DNA of 64,000 nucleotides from Lentinula raphanica (Eukaryota > Basidiomycota > Agaricomycetes > Agaricales > Omphalotaceae), in assembly GCA_027919835.1 (NCBI GenBank), contig JANVFP010000002.1, positions 620,001 to 684,000 of the forward strand, in the 5' to 3' direction. A program made the position numbers and the translations under genes. Positions 44,697 through 56,237 of this stretch are shown here, piece after piece. The notes under the pieces were generated by a model that did not search any database, was not told the DNA's origin, and saw only the letters and a list, made by a program, of their open reading frames with translations. The first letter of the stretch is position 1, and each line of letters begins with the position of its first letter.

Positions 44697-45940
44697 ATGA
44701 CCATAGCAGAGCTGAGCGCGCTGACTTTGTCTACAATCTATTCTCTTGTGAAAGACATTATTCACATACCCTATGCTGTTCGTCGTCAAGGCAAAAGTGC
44801 TGTTGTTGAATTTGTCATCGAAAATGCTCCAAATCATCTGTTGAGTATACTGCGGACGTCAGCAGAGGATAATAGCAAACGTCGAAAGCGAGACATGCAC
44901 ACAGAGACAGACGAACTGATTCCATCGTCGAAACGGCCACGCTTTGGGGAGAAGTGGCAGGACAGCCATGACACAGAGAAATTCTTGGCGATGCCTTCGA
45001 AAGCAGAACTGCATGCATGCTATGCTGCATTTTTTGCTGCCACAGGAAATGAAGCTGTGAAGCTTGGAATCTGTGCAATATGTGGCCGAGAAGTCAGCGT
45101 CGAAGATTCACAGATGAAGGAATACAGAGTTGGCGATATGACCGAATCTCAGCGCGAGCGACTAAAACCATTCAAGGTGCATTCTGCACATTACACTGTC
45201 GAAAACATGATCCTGGAGAGAAAAGGGGTTGAGCACAGAGACGGCGATACATACATCCACATCTGCCATGATTGCACAACTTCATTGGAATCGAGGATGA
45301 CAGGTCCGCCGCCATTGTCACTGGCGAACAACAACTGGATTGGAGACATACCGACAGTGCTATCAAAGTTGACACTACCAGAACAGCTGTTGATTTCGCA
45401 TTACCACCCTCGCGTGTATGTTTTCAAGTTATATCCAAAGAGCGGAAAGGGAAATCCGCGCCATCTTCAGCGGGCCATGAAAGGATCAGTGAGCACGTAT
45501 GCTCAAGATATTGCCGCAATATCTTCAATGATCACTGGTAACCTCATGCCACGACCACCTTCTATATTAGCAGCGCTTATCACTGTTGCATTTATCGGAA
45601 AAGGGAAACTGCCACGAGATTGGCTTCGGAGTACCTTTCGGGTTCGACGAACTATTGTTATGGAGGCGTTGCAATGTTTGAAGGCCAGCAATAATTGACA
45701 CTACGTTGACGTGGATATCAGTGAAGAGAATTTGAGGTTACTACCAGACGACGACATACCATATGAGATAGAATCTCTGATCCGACAATCTGAAGATGAA
45801 GCAGTTGTTAGGCGAGAGGAGGCAGGATATGTTCCGGAAGAAGAATCAGGTTAGTTAAAAGATGAAGTAAAGACCATAACTTCTGATATCTCTTCATAGA
45901 TGCAGATGAGAATGAAGAAACAAATCTGAAAGGAGCAGTC
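44697..45940 (+). pseudogene. Helitron RepHel, N-terminal part, with in-frame stop
   Basis: Starts MTIAELSALTLSTIYSLV. Carries a Cys-containing region (GICAICGREV) and the conserved segment NNNWIGDIPTVLSKLTLPEQLLIS followed by HYHPRVYVFKLYPK, found N-terminal to Rep in fungal Helitrons. A TGA at 45696-45698 breaks the frame directly before HYVDVDISEENLRLLPDDDIPYE, which clearly continues the protein; a one-base change would explain it. A 47-bp intron (GTTAGT...CATAG, 45850-45898) follows. The exon then stops at the target site CAGTC where the LTR element inserted, and resumes at 51438. Confidence 0.8.
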
Positions 45941-47522
45941 TGTTAGGTGCTCGATGCTCTATCCCTCGACGGCACCAAAGACGAAGGCTACGAGCGTTCT
46001 GTCCAAAAGAACGTTGTAGACAGACTGCTAGGCTAAACACCGAAGATCTGGATTCCGAGTGAGTGATTTGCTGAAACTTTGTTGTTAGTAGTACACTTGT
46101 TGTTACACTGGTAATAACCAGACCGAGACGAGAGAGATAAGAACCGAATACTATTGAGAACCTGTATAATAACCAATCTGGGGATTGGGTTGCAAAATAC
46201 ATGGGGTTTATATAGGTTTTTTGTAGGTAAATATATAAAAGGAAGTTGTATTTAAAAGAATGTCGGCTTGAGGACGCATCACCACAATAGTAATTGTGAT
46301 GACACGTCCCAGTGCCGGGACGTGCAAACGCGTCGTTAATGAATAACGACGACGCATTATCAATGGTAATGACTCGAAACAACACGAATCGACGTGGGTA
46401 CGCGTCGATCCGGCCGTTTACGAGTACCAGAAATGGAAGGTAAGAATAATAAGAAAAAGGTCATAAGGCACCAGACGAGGAGCCGTCATGACTCGGCTTG
46501 ACTCGTCTGGGCCAGGTAATCGTGTACAAACCATGCAAAGGTCCGGCAAAACGCATATGAGCTCCAAAAGATCTGTGGGAGGGTTAGACGAAACGTCAAG
46601 AGGCCGATCGACGTGTATGCGAGCCAGAGGTAGTAGGAGTTGGGTGTAAAAGTTCAACAGCAAAGGACAGGGTGCCGGCATGTATCGTCATCTAGGATGA
46701 CCAGATGAGATAGATGCGAGCCGAGGATGACGAAGACGAGTCGGCGAGGTGCTGAACAAAAAAAAGAGGGGCGAGGACGAGCTTGACAAGGCGGAACCGA
46801 TGAATTAGCGCAAAAAAGGGTTTCCGGGATGAGTATCGTCATCAAGGATGACTAATCAGAGCGTTACCAAGCCGAGGATGACGAAGACGAAATGAGGGAA
46901 GGCCGAGCGGAAAAACGGGAGGCGAGACGACGTTTGACATAGCGGGACCGAGGGATCTTGTGGATGCCGGGTCTTGTTGGGTGTTTGGAGATCGGGGGGT
47001 GGTCATAATGAGTCGGTAATCGTCGACTCACGTCGACGATGCTGTTATCCTGATGTCGGGATCCCATTAGTATGGATGTAATCCGTTCGATGAACGGATT
47101 ACGCACTAGTAATTTTAGTGGCTGGCAGACCGTGTCCTCACGGTCTCCAGCCCTCTAAAGTCGTTCCTCGTCGCCTATGTTATCCCTCCATCGGTTCTTG
47201 TGGTCGTTGAGGTCGTTCCCGCAGTCCTGAGGTGTTAAGAAGGAGTGGTGGTGGTCGATGGGATGAAGGACGAGGAAGAAGAGGACCTGTGGGAAAAAGA
47301 GAAAGGCGGCGCTTCTGCGTTGAGATGCCGAGACGCCGAATAAGCGCCAGCTCGGCGAGGGCTCGGCCATGGATAGATAACACTTGTAGAGGTCGTTTAG
47401 GGATGAATAAATGACGGAAAAATATGGAAAAATGGTAGGAAAATCAGGAAAAATCAGGGGATATGTTGGAAATATTTGAGAGATTTGTGGGGGCCTAGAA
47501 GTACATGTTATGCTTCATAACA
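45941..47522 (-). repeat. 3' LTR of the non-autonomous element
   Basis: 1582 bp. Rich in short perfect hairpins, for example 46283-46298, 46303-46324, 46331-46351, about 46470-46511, 47027-47050, 47088-47112 and 47134-47153. Minus-strand frames of 60-160 codons inside it appear identically in the other LTR and have no domain; I do not call them genes. Confidence 0.9.
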
Positions 47523-49587
47523 TTACTCCCTCCTCCAGGCCAATTTCCCCTTCCTGACCGGGAATACTGGTAGGGTCAGTATCATAGTCTGCATCCTCAG
47601 AATATTCCCGATCTGGCTGTTCTTCCCTGTCTTCCTCATATTCCTGGTTGTGTGAGCTAAAACTTTCCATATTTTCATTCCTTCCAAAAATTTCTTCCTC
47701 CAATGCACAGTCATCACAGTAGTATGTGTCTGCTTCTGTGAGCTGATTTTCGCACTGGGAACAGAACTCATCGGACATGCCTTCACCCTGGTCAGTAGCA
47801 GTGTCATCATCTTCATCTTGCCCAGGACCCATTTCCTCTACTTCCACAATATTTGCACAAGTTGGTTCCACTTCATCATCATCTGTGTCAGAGTCTTCCT
47901 GCAAGTCTACTGTTGTAGAAAACATGTCATCAATGAACCTGTTTGGACTTGTAGAGCTGCTCCATTGATAACTTCTGGAGTGGGGATAAGGGGAACAGGG
48001 GCTTGCGGACTGATCAAGGGTCTCCGCAGACAATGATACAGATGATGCTAGTGACGGAGGTGGCTCGGGAGGTGGTAGTAGCCCTACCAGTGCTTGTCGG
48101 GGAATTGGGGCTACTGGAACATTTTCACAGTATCCCCCTGAATCTTGAATCAAGCCCATTCCATTATTGTTGACCAGATTCCACATCATTGCCTGGTTAG
48201 CATATCGGTAGTCACTTTTTGAATGGGGAGCAAGTGAGATACCATTAGCTGTAGCCAGATTCCAATGATCCTTTCCATCCAGTGGTTGCCTATAGTCCCG
48301 ACTTCCAGATCTATTCATTTCTATATCATGGTCAGTGACTTTTGGTGAAGCAACAGCAGGTGCAGCCCAATTTCCAACATGCGACCAAGAGAATTTAGAA
48401 GTTTCAAGCTGGGAAGTCTTGGAAACCTCTGCCTGAACCAAGTCCGAATTGTCTGCCCCAGGTTTAGCATAAGTCATACTAGGTTTTTCCAGAGGCTCTG
48501 ACACATGTTGTGGAACTAGTTCAAACCTTTGGCCAATATTTGACTTTATTGTAGCAGTTGGAACGGAAGGATCACCAACATTGGGAATTCCAATGGATGA
48601 GGCTGCACTGGGTAGAGCTGACCGATGCAAGGTGAACTGTTTCAAATGCAAGGCCAAGATCTGCTGAGTAATCTGAGCAAACTCTGATTGAACATGATTC
48701 TGACGGAGAGCATCTTGGAAAAACAGTGGTCGAACAATGTCCAACTGGGATACTAGACTGATCCATTCTTCTGGGGAGCATTCTAAATGATCCCGTGAAC
48801 CAATAGACAGCACAAAACGGCGACATTGAGCACCCAGTAACTGGACCAAGTCATCTGACATATTTTCTGTCACTGAAGCAGACACTGGTGAGGACTGTGG
48901 AACATGGGTAAGGACAGCAGAACGTGAGTGCTCAACCTTCACGGAGGGTGCAGAAGGCTTTGGAGGGCTTATGGATGGACTTTGGGTAGTCAAAATAGTC
49001 CAATCTGCCTTAGATTCCACTGATTGTACTGGCATAGAGGTGTGTGTCCTTGGACGGGAGGATGGAGGTGACACCTTGGCACCCGTAACACCTGTCTTCA
49101 GAGTTCGAGGTTTAGCAGGTGGTTGGTAGGCAGGCACGGTGGAAGCAGTGTAGCGTGAAGGAGGTAGAGCAATTGTTGTCATCACTTCAACAGATGGGAC
49201 ATACACCGGTCTTTGATGTATACTGCTACTTTGCACTTGAAGTTGAGAAACTGGAGTCCGGGTTGTATCTATGAGCCTTTGCGGAAAGCTATTATGACCA
49301 TGACGGGTGAGTACCAAAGTTGTTTGAGAATAGTGATGATTAGGTAAGGGTGGTGGAGGTGGTGGGGGCTGCCATTGCCAACCGAGACCATCTGCCAATG
49401 CTGGAGCAGGTACTGCAGGTTGGTGAGGATATGGGACATAAGTGTTTGGCATCACTTGTCCTGGGGTATGGGAATAAGAACCCCATCCTGAGTTTACGGA
49501 AGGTCCATAGTATCCCAGAGGATAGGTAAGAGCCATCTGGGGATATGAATATAACCTAGTCTCTGTCCCGCTGGTCTGTGTAGACAT
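47515..49587 (-). CDS. 690-aa protein of unknown function in the non-autonomous LTR element
   Basis: One uninterrupted frame from 49587; the stop at 47515 lies 8 bp inside the 3' LTR, so the frame also reads through the polypurine tract. The N-terminal 350 residues are Pro/Ser/Tyr/Gln-rich with a run of seven prolines. A more folded stretch around residues 245-330 contains LVQLLGAQCRRFVLSIGSRD and IVRPLFFQDALRQ. The C-terminal 120 residues are very acidic and hold a four-cysteine ribbon, CSQCENQLTEADTYYCDDC (CX2CX11CX2C). No Gag, protease or RT motif is seen. It could be a Gag-like or regulatory protein kept for mobility, or a captured host gene. The lack of stops in 2 kb suggests recent selection or very recent copying. 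Confidence 0.7.
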   Translation of the reverse strand: MSTQTSGTETRLYSYPQMALTYPLGYYGPSVNSGWGSYSHTPGQVMPNTYVPYPHQPAVPAPALADGLGWQWQPPPPPPPLPNHHYSQTTLVLTRHGHNSFPQRLIDTTRTPVSQLQVQSSSIHQRPVYVPSVEVMTTIALPPSRYTASTVPAYQPPAKPRTLKTGVTGAKVSPPSSRPRTHTSMPVQSVESKADWTILTTQSPSISPPKPSAPSVKVEHSRSAVLTHVPQSSPVSASVTENMSDDLVQLLGAQCRRFVLSIGSRDHLECSPEEWISLVSQLDIVRPLFFQDALRQNHVQSEFAQITQQILALHLKQFTLHRSALPSAASSIGIPNVGDPSVPTATIKSNIGQRFELVPQHVSEPLEKPSMTYAKPGADNSDLVQAEVSKTSQLETSKFSWSHVGNWAAPAVASPKVTDHDIEMNRSGSRDYRQPLDGKDHWNLATANGISLAPHSKSDYRYANQAMMWNLVNNNGMGLIQDSGGYCENVPVAPIPRQALVGLLPPPEPPPSLASSVSLSAETLDQSASPCSPYPHSRSYQWSSSTSPNRFIDDMFSTTVDLQEDSDTDDDEVEPTCANIVEVEEMGPGQDEDDDTATDQGEGMSDEFCSQCENQLTEADTYYCDDCALEEEIFGRNENMESFSSHNQEYEEDREEQPDREYSEDADYDTDPTSIPGQEGEIGLEEGVML

Positions 49588-49594
49588 ACTGGGG

Positions 49595-49843
49595 GCAGCA
49601 AGAGTTCGGTTATTATGTTAAGAACCGAATCTCTCGTGTGAATCCAGATAAGTGATAGACCCAAAAGGAGGCAGCAAGAGATTGGTTATTATGTTAAGAA
49701 CCGAATCTCTCGTGTGAATCCTGATAAGTGGTAGACCCAAAAGGAGGCAGCAAGAGATTGGTTATTATGTTAAGAACTGAATCTCTCGTGTGAATCCTGA
49801 TAAGTGGTAGACCCAAAAGGAGGCAGCAAGAGATTGGTTATTA
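49595..49843 (-). repeat. 76-bp tandem repeats, 3.3 units, each with a PBS-like motif
   Basis: Units start at 49595, 49671, 49747 and 49823 (the last cut by the 5' LTR at 49844). Units 2-4 contain AGATTGGTTATTATGTT, the reverse complement of the LTR-end/PBS junction; unit 1 has a variant (AGTTCGGTTATTATG). They form the leader between the 5' LTR and the ORF. Confidence 0.88.
49831..49841 (-). other. Self-primer binding site of the non-autonomous element
   Basis: ATAACCAATCT on the minus strand, two bases after the 5' LTR, complementary to AGATTGGTTAT at 50089-50079. Same 2-nt gap and 11-nt length as in the Gypsy element at 39370-39380. Confidence 0.72.
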
Positions 49844-51432
49844 TGTTAGGTGCTCGATGCTCTATCCCTCGACGGCACCAAAGACGAAGGCTACGAGCGT
49901 TCTGTCCAAAAGAACGTTGTAGACAGACTGCTAGGCTAATGAGTCTACACCGAAGATCTGGATTCCGAGTGAGTGATTTGCTGAAACTTTGTTGTTAGTA
50001 GTACACTTGTTGTTACACTGGTAATAACCAGACCGAGACGAGAGAGATAAGAACCGAATACTATTGAGAACCTGTAAAATAACCAATCTGGGGATTGGGT
50101 TACAAAATACATGGGGTTTATATAGGTTTTTTGTAGGTAAATATATAAAAGGAAGTTGTATTTAAAAGAATGTCGGCTTGAGGACGCATCACCACAATAG
50201 TAATTGTGATGACACGTCCCAGTGCCGGGACGTGCAAACGCGTCGTTAATGAATAACGACGACGCATTATCAATGGTAATGACTCGAAACAACACGAATC
50301 GACGTGGGTACGCGTCGATCCGGCCGTTTATGAGTACCAGAAATGGAAGGTAAGAATAATAAGAAAAAGGTCATAAGGCACCAGACGAGGAGCCGTCATG
50401 ACTCGGCTTGACTCGTCTGGGCCAGGTAATCGTGTACAAACCATGCAAAGGTCCGGCAAAACGCATATGAGCTCCAAAAGATCTGTGGGAGGGTTAGACG
50501 AAACGTCAAGAGGCCGATCGACGTGTATGCGAGCCAGAGGTAGTAGGAGTTGGGTGTAAAAGTTCAACAGCAAAGGACAGGGTGCCGGCATGTATCGTCA
50601 TCTAGGATGACCAGATGAGATAGATGCGAGCCGAGGATGACGAAGACGAGTCGGCGAGGTGCTGAACAAAAAAAAGAGGGGCGAGGACGAGCTTGACAAG
50701 GCGGAACCGATGAATTAGCGCAAAAAAGGGTTTCCGGGATGAGTATCGTCATCAAGGATGACTAATCAGAGCGTTACCAAGCCGAGGATGACGAAGACGA
50801 AATGAGGGAAGGCCGAGCGGAAAAACGGGAGGCGAGACGACGTTTGACATAGCGGGACCGAGGGATCTTGTGGATGCCGGGTCTTGTTGGGTGTTTGGAG
50901 ATCGGGGGGTGGTCATAATGAGTCGGTAATCGTCGACTCACGTCGACGATGCTGTTATCCTGATGTCGGGATCCCATTAGTATGGATGTAATCCGTTCGA
51001 TGAACGGATTACGCACTAGTAATTTTAGTGGCTGGCAGACCGTGTCCTCACGGTCTCCAGCCCTCTAAAGTCGTTCCTCGTCGCCTATGTTATCCCTCCA
51101 TCGGTTCTTGTGGTCGTTGAGGTCGTTCCCGCAGTCCTGAGGTGTTAAGAAGGAGTGGTGGTGGTCGATGGGATGAAGGACGAGGAAGAAGAGGACCTGT
51201 GGGAAAAAGAGAAAGGCGGCGCTTCTGCGTTGAGATGCCGAGACGCCGAATAAGCGCCAGCTCGGCGAGGGCTCGGCCATGGATAGATAACACTTGTAGA
51301 GGTCGTTTAGGGATGAATAAATGACGGAAAAATATGGAAAAATGGTAGGAAAATCAGGAAAAATCAGGGGATATGTTGGAAATATTTGAGAGATTTGTGG
51401 GGGCCTAGAAGTACATGTTATGCTTCATAACA
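49844..51432 (-). repeat. 5' LTR of the non-autonomous element (promoter)
   Basis: 1589 bp. On the minus strand a TATATAA box (50118-50124) lies about 30 bp upstream of AGATTGGTTAT (50089-50079), the sequence complementary to the PBS and so the likely transcript start. Confidence 0.9.
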
Positions 51433-51437
51433 CAGTC

Positions 51438-53121
51438 GAGCCTGAAACATCGAAGGAAGAAGGTTAGTTGAGCATCAATGCTGCAAGAAAAAATGAAAAT
51501 GACTTCTTCAATAGACAACCCAGATGTCATACACTTTCAATGGCTGGGTGTACACGATAGTGAAATGAATAATCTTGCCCCAGACGAACTGATGAAGTGG
51601 GCTCTATCTAGACTGTGGGATGAGAATGAGATGTCGGAAGGGATGTATGCAGTACGACGTGGAGGGCAGCCCATACCTGATTTCATACGCCAAGCGAAAG
51701 TTGGAGAAGACATCACAGATGACTTTTTCGAAAAAGCATTTCCTGTTCTATTTCCTTATGGTGAAGGAGGTCTGGAACGAGAACGTCCAATGAAAGTGGA
51801 TAATAGCAGCCTTATTCGACGCGCACTGATGTATCACGATCGACGCTTTCGGAAACACAGCACATTTCCATTTGTAGTTTTTGGCATTCAGCAAAAGCTC
51901 CAAGCGTTGAATTCCGCTCGACTGCAATTGCGCAAATCTTCATACGACAGAGATATCCGGATTCTATTGAGTATAACCAGAGAACAGCTTCAGCACGCCG
52001 CTAAGGAAGAATCAGAGAAAAAGATGATCAGTGATCCTGCAGTTCGGTTGCTCAAAAAATACGTACATGCTTCAGCAGCAAATGTCGAAGGGTCGAATGC
52101 CTCTCATACCAGACTGCGAAGTCAAATCTGGTCTACTGCTGTGGTACATGGCCCGCCGTTCTTGTGGTTGACAATCAATCCCAGCGATATAAACCATCCA
52201 ATTGCGCAGGTGTTCGCAGGAGAGAAGATTGATCTTGATAACTTCATAGCTATGGAAGGCCCAGATTCAGATAGACGTGCAGCAAATATAGCAGATGATC
52301 CCTACGCTGCGGCAAAATTTTATCATTTCCTGATTCGAACGATACTCGAGAGTTTATTCTCGATCACGGTGACAAGATATCAGGTGAAGAGCTCAATGGG
52401 TATCATGGGCGATATAGCAGCATACTTTGGCCTTCACGAAACACAAGGTCGAGGGATGATGCATTTCCATGTACTCATGTTTCTTCGACATGCCCCTTCT
52501 GGAGATGAAGTGTTGGAAAAGTTGAAGACGGTGGAATTTCGGAATCGTGTGTTGGTGTATATCAAGGCCAACTTTCGAGCATATCTGCCAGGGTTTGAAA
52601 GTGCACAAAGTGTGAAGGCGATTCTGAAAGTCTCCGATGTGGGATATAATCGACCACCAGATCCAAAATCTGCCAATTACGAAGACGAGCTGGAAAAAAG
52701 AGAGAAGGAAGTAGCGCGAGCTTGCCAAATACACATCTGTGATTATGACAGATGTTTGAAACTCGGTCATGACGGCCAGTACTATTGCAAACGTCGCGCA
52801 CCTTTTGAGCTTGCTCCGGAAGATTTCATCGAAGAGAGTGGGAAATGGGGACCAAAACGACTGTATGGATATGTCAATAATTGGGTACCTCCAATATCCG
52901 TCAATCTTTCCTGCAATAACGATGGGAAATTCCTCACGAATGGTCGAGATGCAAACAACATTACTCGATATGTCACAGGCTACACAGCTAAAGTACAAGG
53001 CCAAAGTTATAACGAGAGCGCAGTCATAGCTGAAGGGTATGCATACCACCAGGAACATCCTCGATCACAATATGGGGATACCATTGAACATGCTGGGAAG
53101 CTTCTCCTTTCCGTGTGTTGA
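51438..53121 (+). pseudogene. Helitron RepHel, HUH endonuclease (Rep) part
   Basis: After the LTR element the exon resumes (EPETSKEEG), then an intron 51463-51514 and the Rep region. The HUH motif is in GRGMMHFHVLMFL, preceded by the conserved E-T-Q, and the catalytic tyrosine region is ITRYVTGYTAK with both Tyr present. Other conserved blocks are PFVVFGIQQ, PPFLWLTINPSD and KRRAPFELAPEDFI. The residues for DNA nicking are intact, but the frame ends in a TGA at 53119-53121 because one base is missing near 53116. The next frame continues the protein as VLTALNREQEIAAPLVISYL. Confidence 0.85.
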
Positions 53122-56100
53122 CCGCATTGAATCGCGAACAAGAAATTGCTGCACCATTGGTCATATCTTACTTGATGGGATGGAGTGATCATACGTGTTC
53201 ACATACCTATACTGCGATATATTGGGACGCCTTTCGACGCGCGTTGAATCGTGCAAATCCTGAACTCGAGTGTTGGAATAAGAGAACAACTACAAATGAA
53301 GATCGGTGAGCATATGTGTTTGTGATGAAAAGTGTCAAATTACCAATAATATGATACAGAATAGTGAATGAGAAAGATGAAGTAGATGAATTAGCAGAAG
53401 ACGATGAGGATGAAGATGATACTGCAGACAATAACGTGAGTTTAATCCGAAATGAAAAGAGCATTTTTTAATTTTATTGAATAGAATTCAGAAAGAGAAG
53501 AAGGACAAGCGACTCTAGACGTCGATAACACTGGCAAGGTGTATGCCAGAAGTCAAGTGATGGATTATGTGTTACGAGGAGAAGCATTGGCATCTATGAA
53601 CGTTTTGGATTTCTTCGTCAATACCTATGAAGAATATCATAAAGAAACAAAAACGGACCTAGATATGCCATCGACTTCTTCCACTGAGACACGAAGAGGC
53701 CGACAACCTAATCCAAGGTATCCCTATCTAGCCACGCATCCGCGTGCCCAAACCACACAACGTGTACTCCGATCTGAAGGATATCGCAATCTTCCCAATT
53801 TCATTGGACAATGGTTTCCTAATCGAGATGACCCATCCGAAACTGAAGCATATATGGCGTCGATGTTGGTTTTGCTGAAGCCTTGGCGAAAGCTTGATCG
53901 TGATCTAAAAAGAAAAGATGAGGATTGGTCAGACGCTTTTGAGAGACTGATTTCCGAAGACGATGGTCGTTACCGATATATCACATCAGGCATCCAGTTC
54001 TTCCATCAGACCAAGGCAACTGCAGATCGGCTTGAACCAGTGACCATTGATGAGCAAGAACGAATAGTTCAATCTCAGCGTCAGCAGCTATATGAAGACA
54101 AAGACGAGGAACTGTACGAAGATGATGAAGAGGAGGTCGATGAGCATACTTTATCTGCTCTTCGCTTTCAAGAGATACCAGAGCGTGAAAGACGACATGG
54201 AGAACTTGCAGTCAAAATAGCGAAGTCATTGGGACTCTTTTCTTCCACTGGTGTTCTGTGGGAAATCGACGGTCACTGTGCTCATCCTGCAGAAGGTGAT
54301 GATATAGAAAAGTTGATTGACTGGAAAAAGAGGATGGTTGAAGAGGTAGCCAGACGTGGAGCAGATGAAGTACCTTGTATGGGAAACTTTGCGGAACTCT
54401 CAGAACCAGTGGTGCAAAGATTGACAGAGAAGGACTTCACAGATATAGACGTTGGAGAGTATGATGTTCCTTTGGTGGGAGGAGAAGCCTTGCAATCCGT
54501 TGAACCAGAGAACTTGAAGGATGATCAGCATCGCGCTTTTGATATTGTCAAATGGCATCTGGAACAAACCTTGGCTGGATCGAGTCCTCCACCTCTACGA
54601 ATGATTATACACGGTGAAGGAGGAACTGGAAAGTCAAAAGTTATCGCCACTATCACAGATTTGTTTCGCAAGATGAACGTACCCAGTATGTTGGTCAAAT
54701 CTGCTTATACCGGGGTAGCAGCGTCGGTTATTGAAGGAAAAACAACACATACAATTGCTGCGATATCTACCCGAGGCAGAAACCGAATTAGCGATGAAAA
54801 GAAGAAGAAACTGCAAGAACTTTGGCTTACGAAGCGGTATTTGATCATTGATGAATTGTCAATGTTATCAAAGACCTTCATAACAAAGCTAAATGACCAC
54901 ATATCCACTGGCGTACGAGGAACAGATCACTTCATTACGGACAGTTCGTTTGGTGGTATAAACATCATTCTAGCCGGCAATCATCATCAGTTTCCACCAG
55001 TTGCAGGTCCTAAACGAAGCGCGATGTATTTTCAACATCATCCGACAGACACATTGGAGATGAGATTGGGTCGACAGATTTATGAGGAGTTTTCAGTCGT
55101 CGTACTTCTTCAAGAGCAAATGCGCGTAACAGACATAATCTGGAGAGCGTTCCTCACTCGTCTACGCTATGGCCGCGTTACAGATGAAGATGTTGAGATG
55201 CTGAATGGAATGGTGCTGAACAAAGGTAGTGGTGATAGGTTTGACGAAGAGGAAAAAGAGTTTTGGAAAGAAGCGGCTTTGGTGACTCCACGGCATGGAG
55301 TAAGGAAGTTGTGGAATTCAGAAGCTGTGCGCGAGCACTGTAGAAAGAAACATGTTCCACTCTACAGAATTGCAGCAGAGGACACCATAGGAGGGAGATC
55401 ATTGATGTTGAAAGAGCAAATCGAGGTCGCACGTCGTGGGTCTAGGAACAACACAGCGCACAAAAACGGTCTTCCTACTTTCATAGAGATAGTGGTTGGA
55501 ATGAAGGTTATGGTGACCAGCAATGTGGAGACAGACCTTGATGTCACCAATGGAGCTCGCGGAGAAATCGTTGATATCATTCTGGATCCCAGAGAAGAAT
55601 CGGCCACAGGCGAACAGGAAATAGCGCTGGAGTTTTTGCCGAAATATGTACTGGTGAAGATGGATCGAACACAAATGGTTCAACTTCCTGGCTTAGAGGC
55701 AGGAGTCATACCCATTGAACCAGCGCAATCCAAATTCAAGATCATTGTTACAGGGCTGGGGCCAAAGATGGTTCAACATAGACAGTTCCCTATGACAGCG
55801 GCATATGTGTTCACAGACTATCGGGCCCAAGGACAAACAATATCAAAAGTTATAGTTGATATGGGTAAAGTTCCAACAGGGGCACTAACGCTTACCTCAC
55901 TATATGTCGCACTGTCGCGCAGTTCAGGACGAGACACCATTCGTTTACTACGAGATTTTGATGAAAAAGCACTGCGAGAAGCAATAGAATCAGATCTCAT
56001 GACAGAAGACCAGAGGTTGGAAAAACTGAACAAGAAGACAAAAGATTGGTGGACAGAAATAACCCATTGCTACAGACCAGATGATATGCCAGAAAGTAGA

Positions 56101-56136
56101 TTGGTTGGGAACTCGGCCCATATTGACGTTGCGTAG
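53122..56136 (+). pseudogene. Helitron RepHel, Pif1-type helicase part
   Basis: Continues from LTALNREQEIAAPLVISYLM through two short introns (about 53307-53359 and 53437-53485) into an 865-codon frame. The superfamily 1B helicase has Walker A GEGGTGKSK, the Pif1-type motif LIIDELSMLS (Walker B), ILAGNHHQFPPV, LLQEQMRV and the C-terminal YVALSRSSGRD motif. This 3' part is uninterrupted, and only upstream lesions make the gene non-functional. It unwinds DNA for rolling-circle transposition in active elements. Confidence 0.9.
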
Positions 56137-56237
56137 ATGATACAGAGATCTGTATGAATGCTAGTATGCACAACTGCGAGATTCATGTAGGGAGAGAGCG
56201 CGCAAAAGCTGAGAATCAGAATCTTATGAAGCCCTGA

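Larger units (their letters stand above)
45941..51432 (-). mobile_element. Very young non-autonomous LTR element with one unknown ORF (5.5 kb)
   Basis: LTRs of 1582 and 1589 bp (TGTTAG...TAACA) flank a 2.3-kb internal region. CAGTC is duplicated at 45936-45940 and 51433-51437. By my reading the LTRs differ at about three bases plus a 7-bp indel (TGAGTCT present only near 49941). The inside has a self-priming PBS, a 76-bp tandem repeat, one 690-codon ORF on the minus strand and a purine tract (GGAGGAGGGAGTAA), but no gag, RT or integrase. It must use another element's enzymes. It sits in an exon of the Helitron RepHel gene. Confidence 0.88.

Noticed and set aside
45696..45698. The TGA in RepHel as part of an intron
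   Set aside because: The sequence on both sides is coding-like and no GT-AG pair of normal size removes it; a point mutation is simpler.
46418..47414. Several 60-90-codon frames inside the LTRs (also at 50328-51324)
   Set aside because: They occur identically in both LTRs, overlap each other on both strands and have no domain; hairpin-rich LTR sequence explains them.
52393..53058. Minus-strand 221-codon frame opposite the Helitron Rep region
   Set aside because: Shadow of the conserved HUH coding strand.
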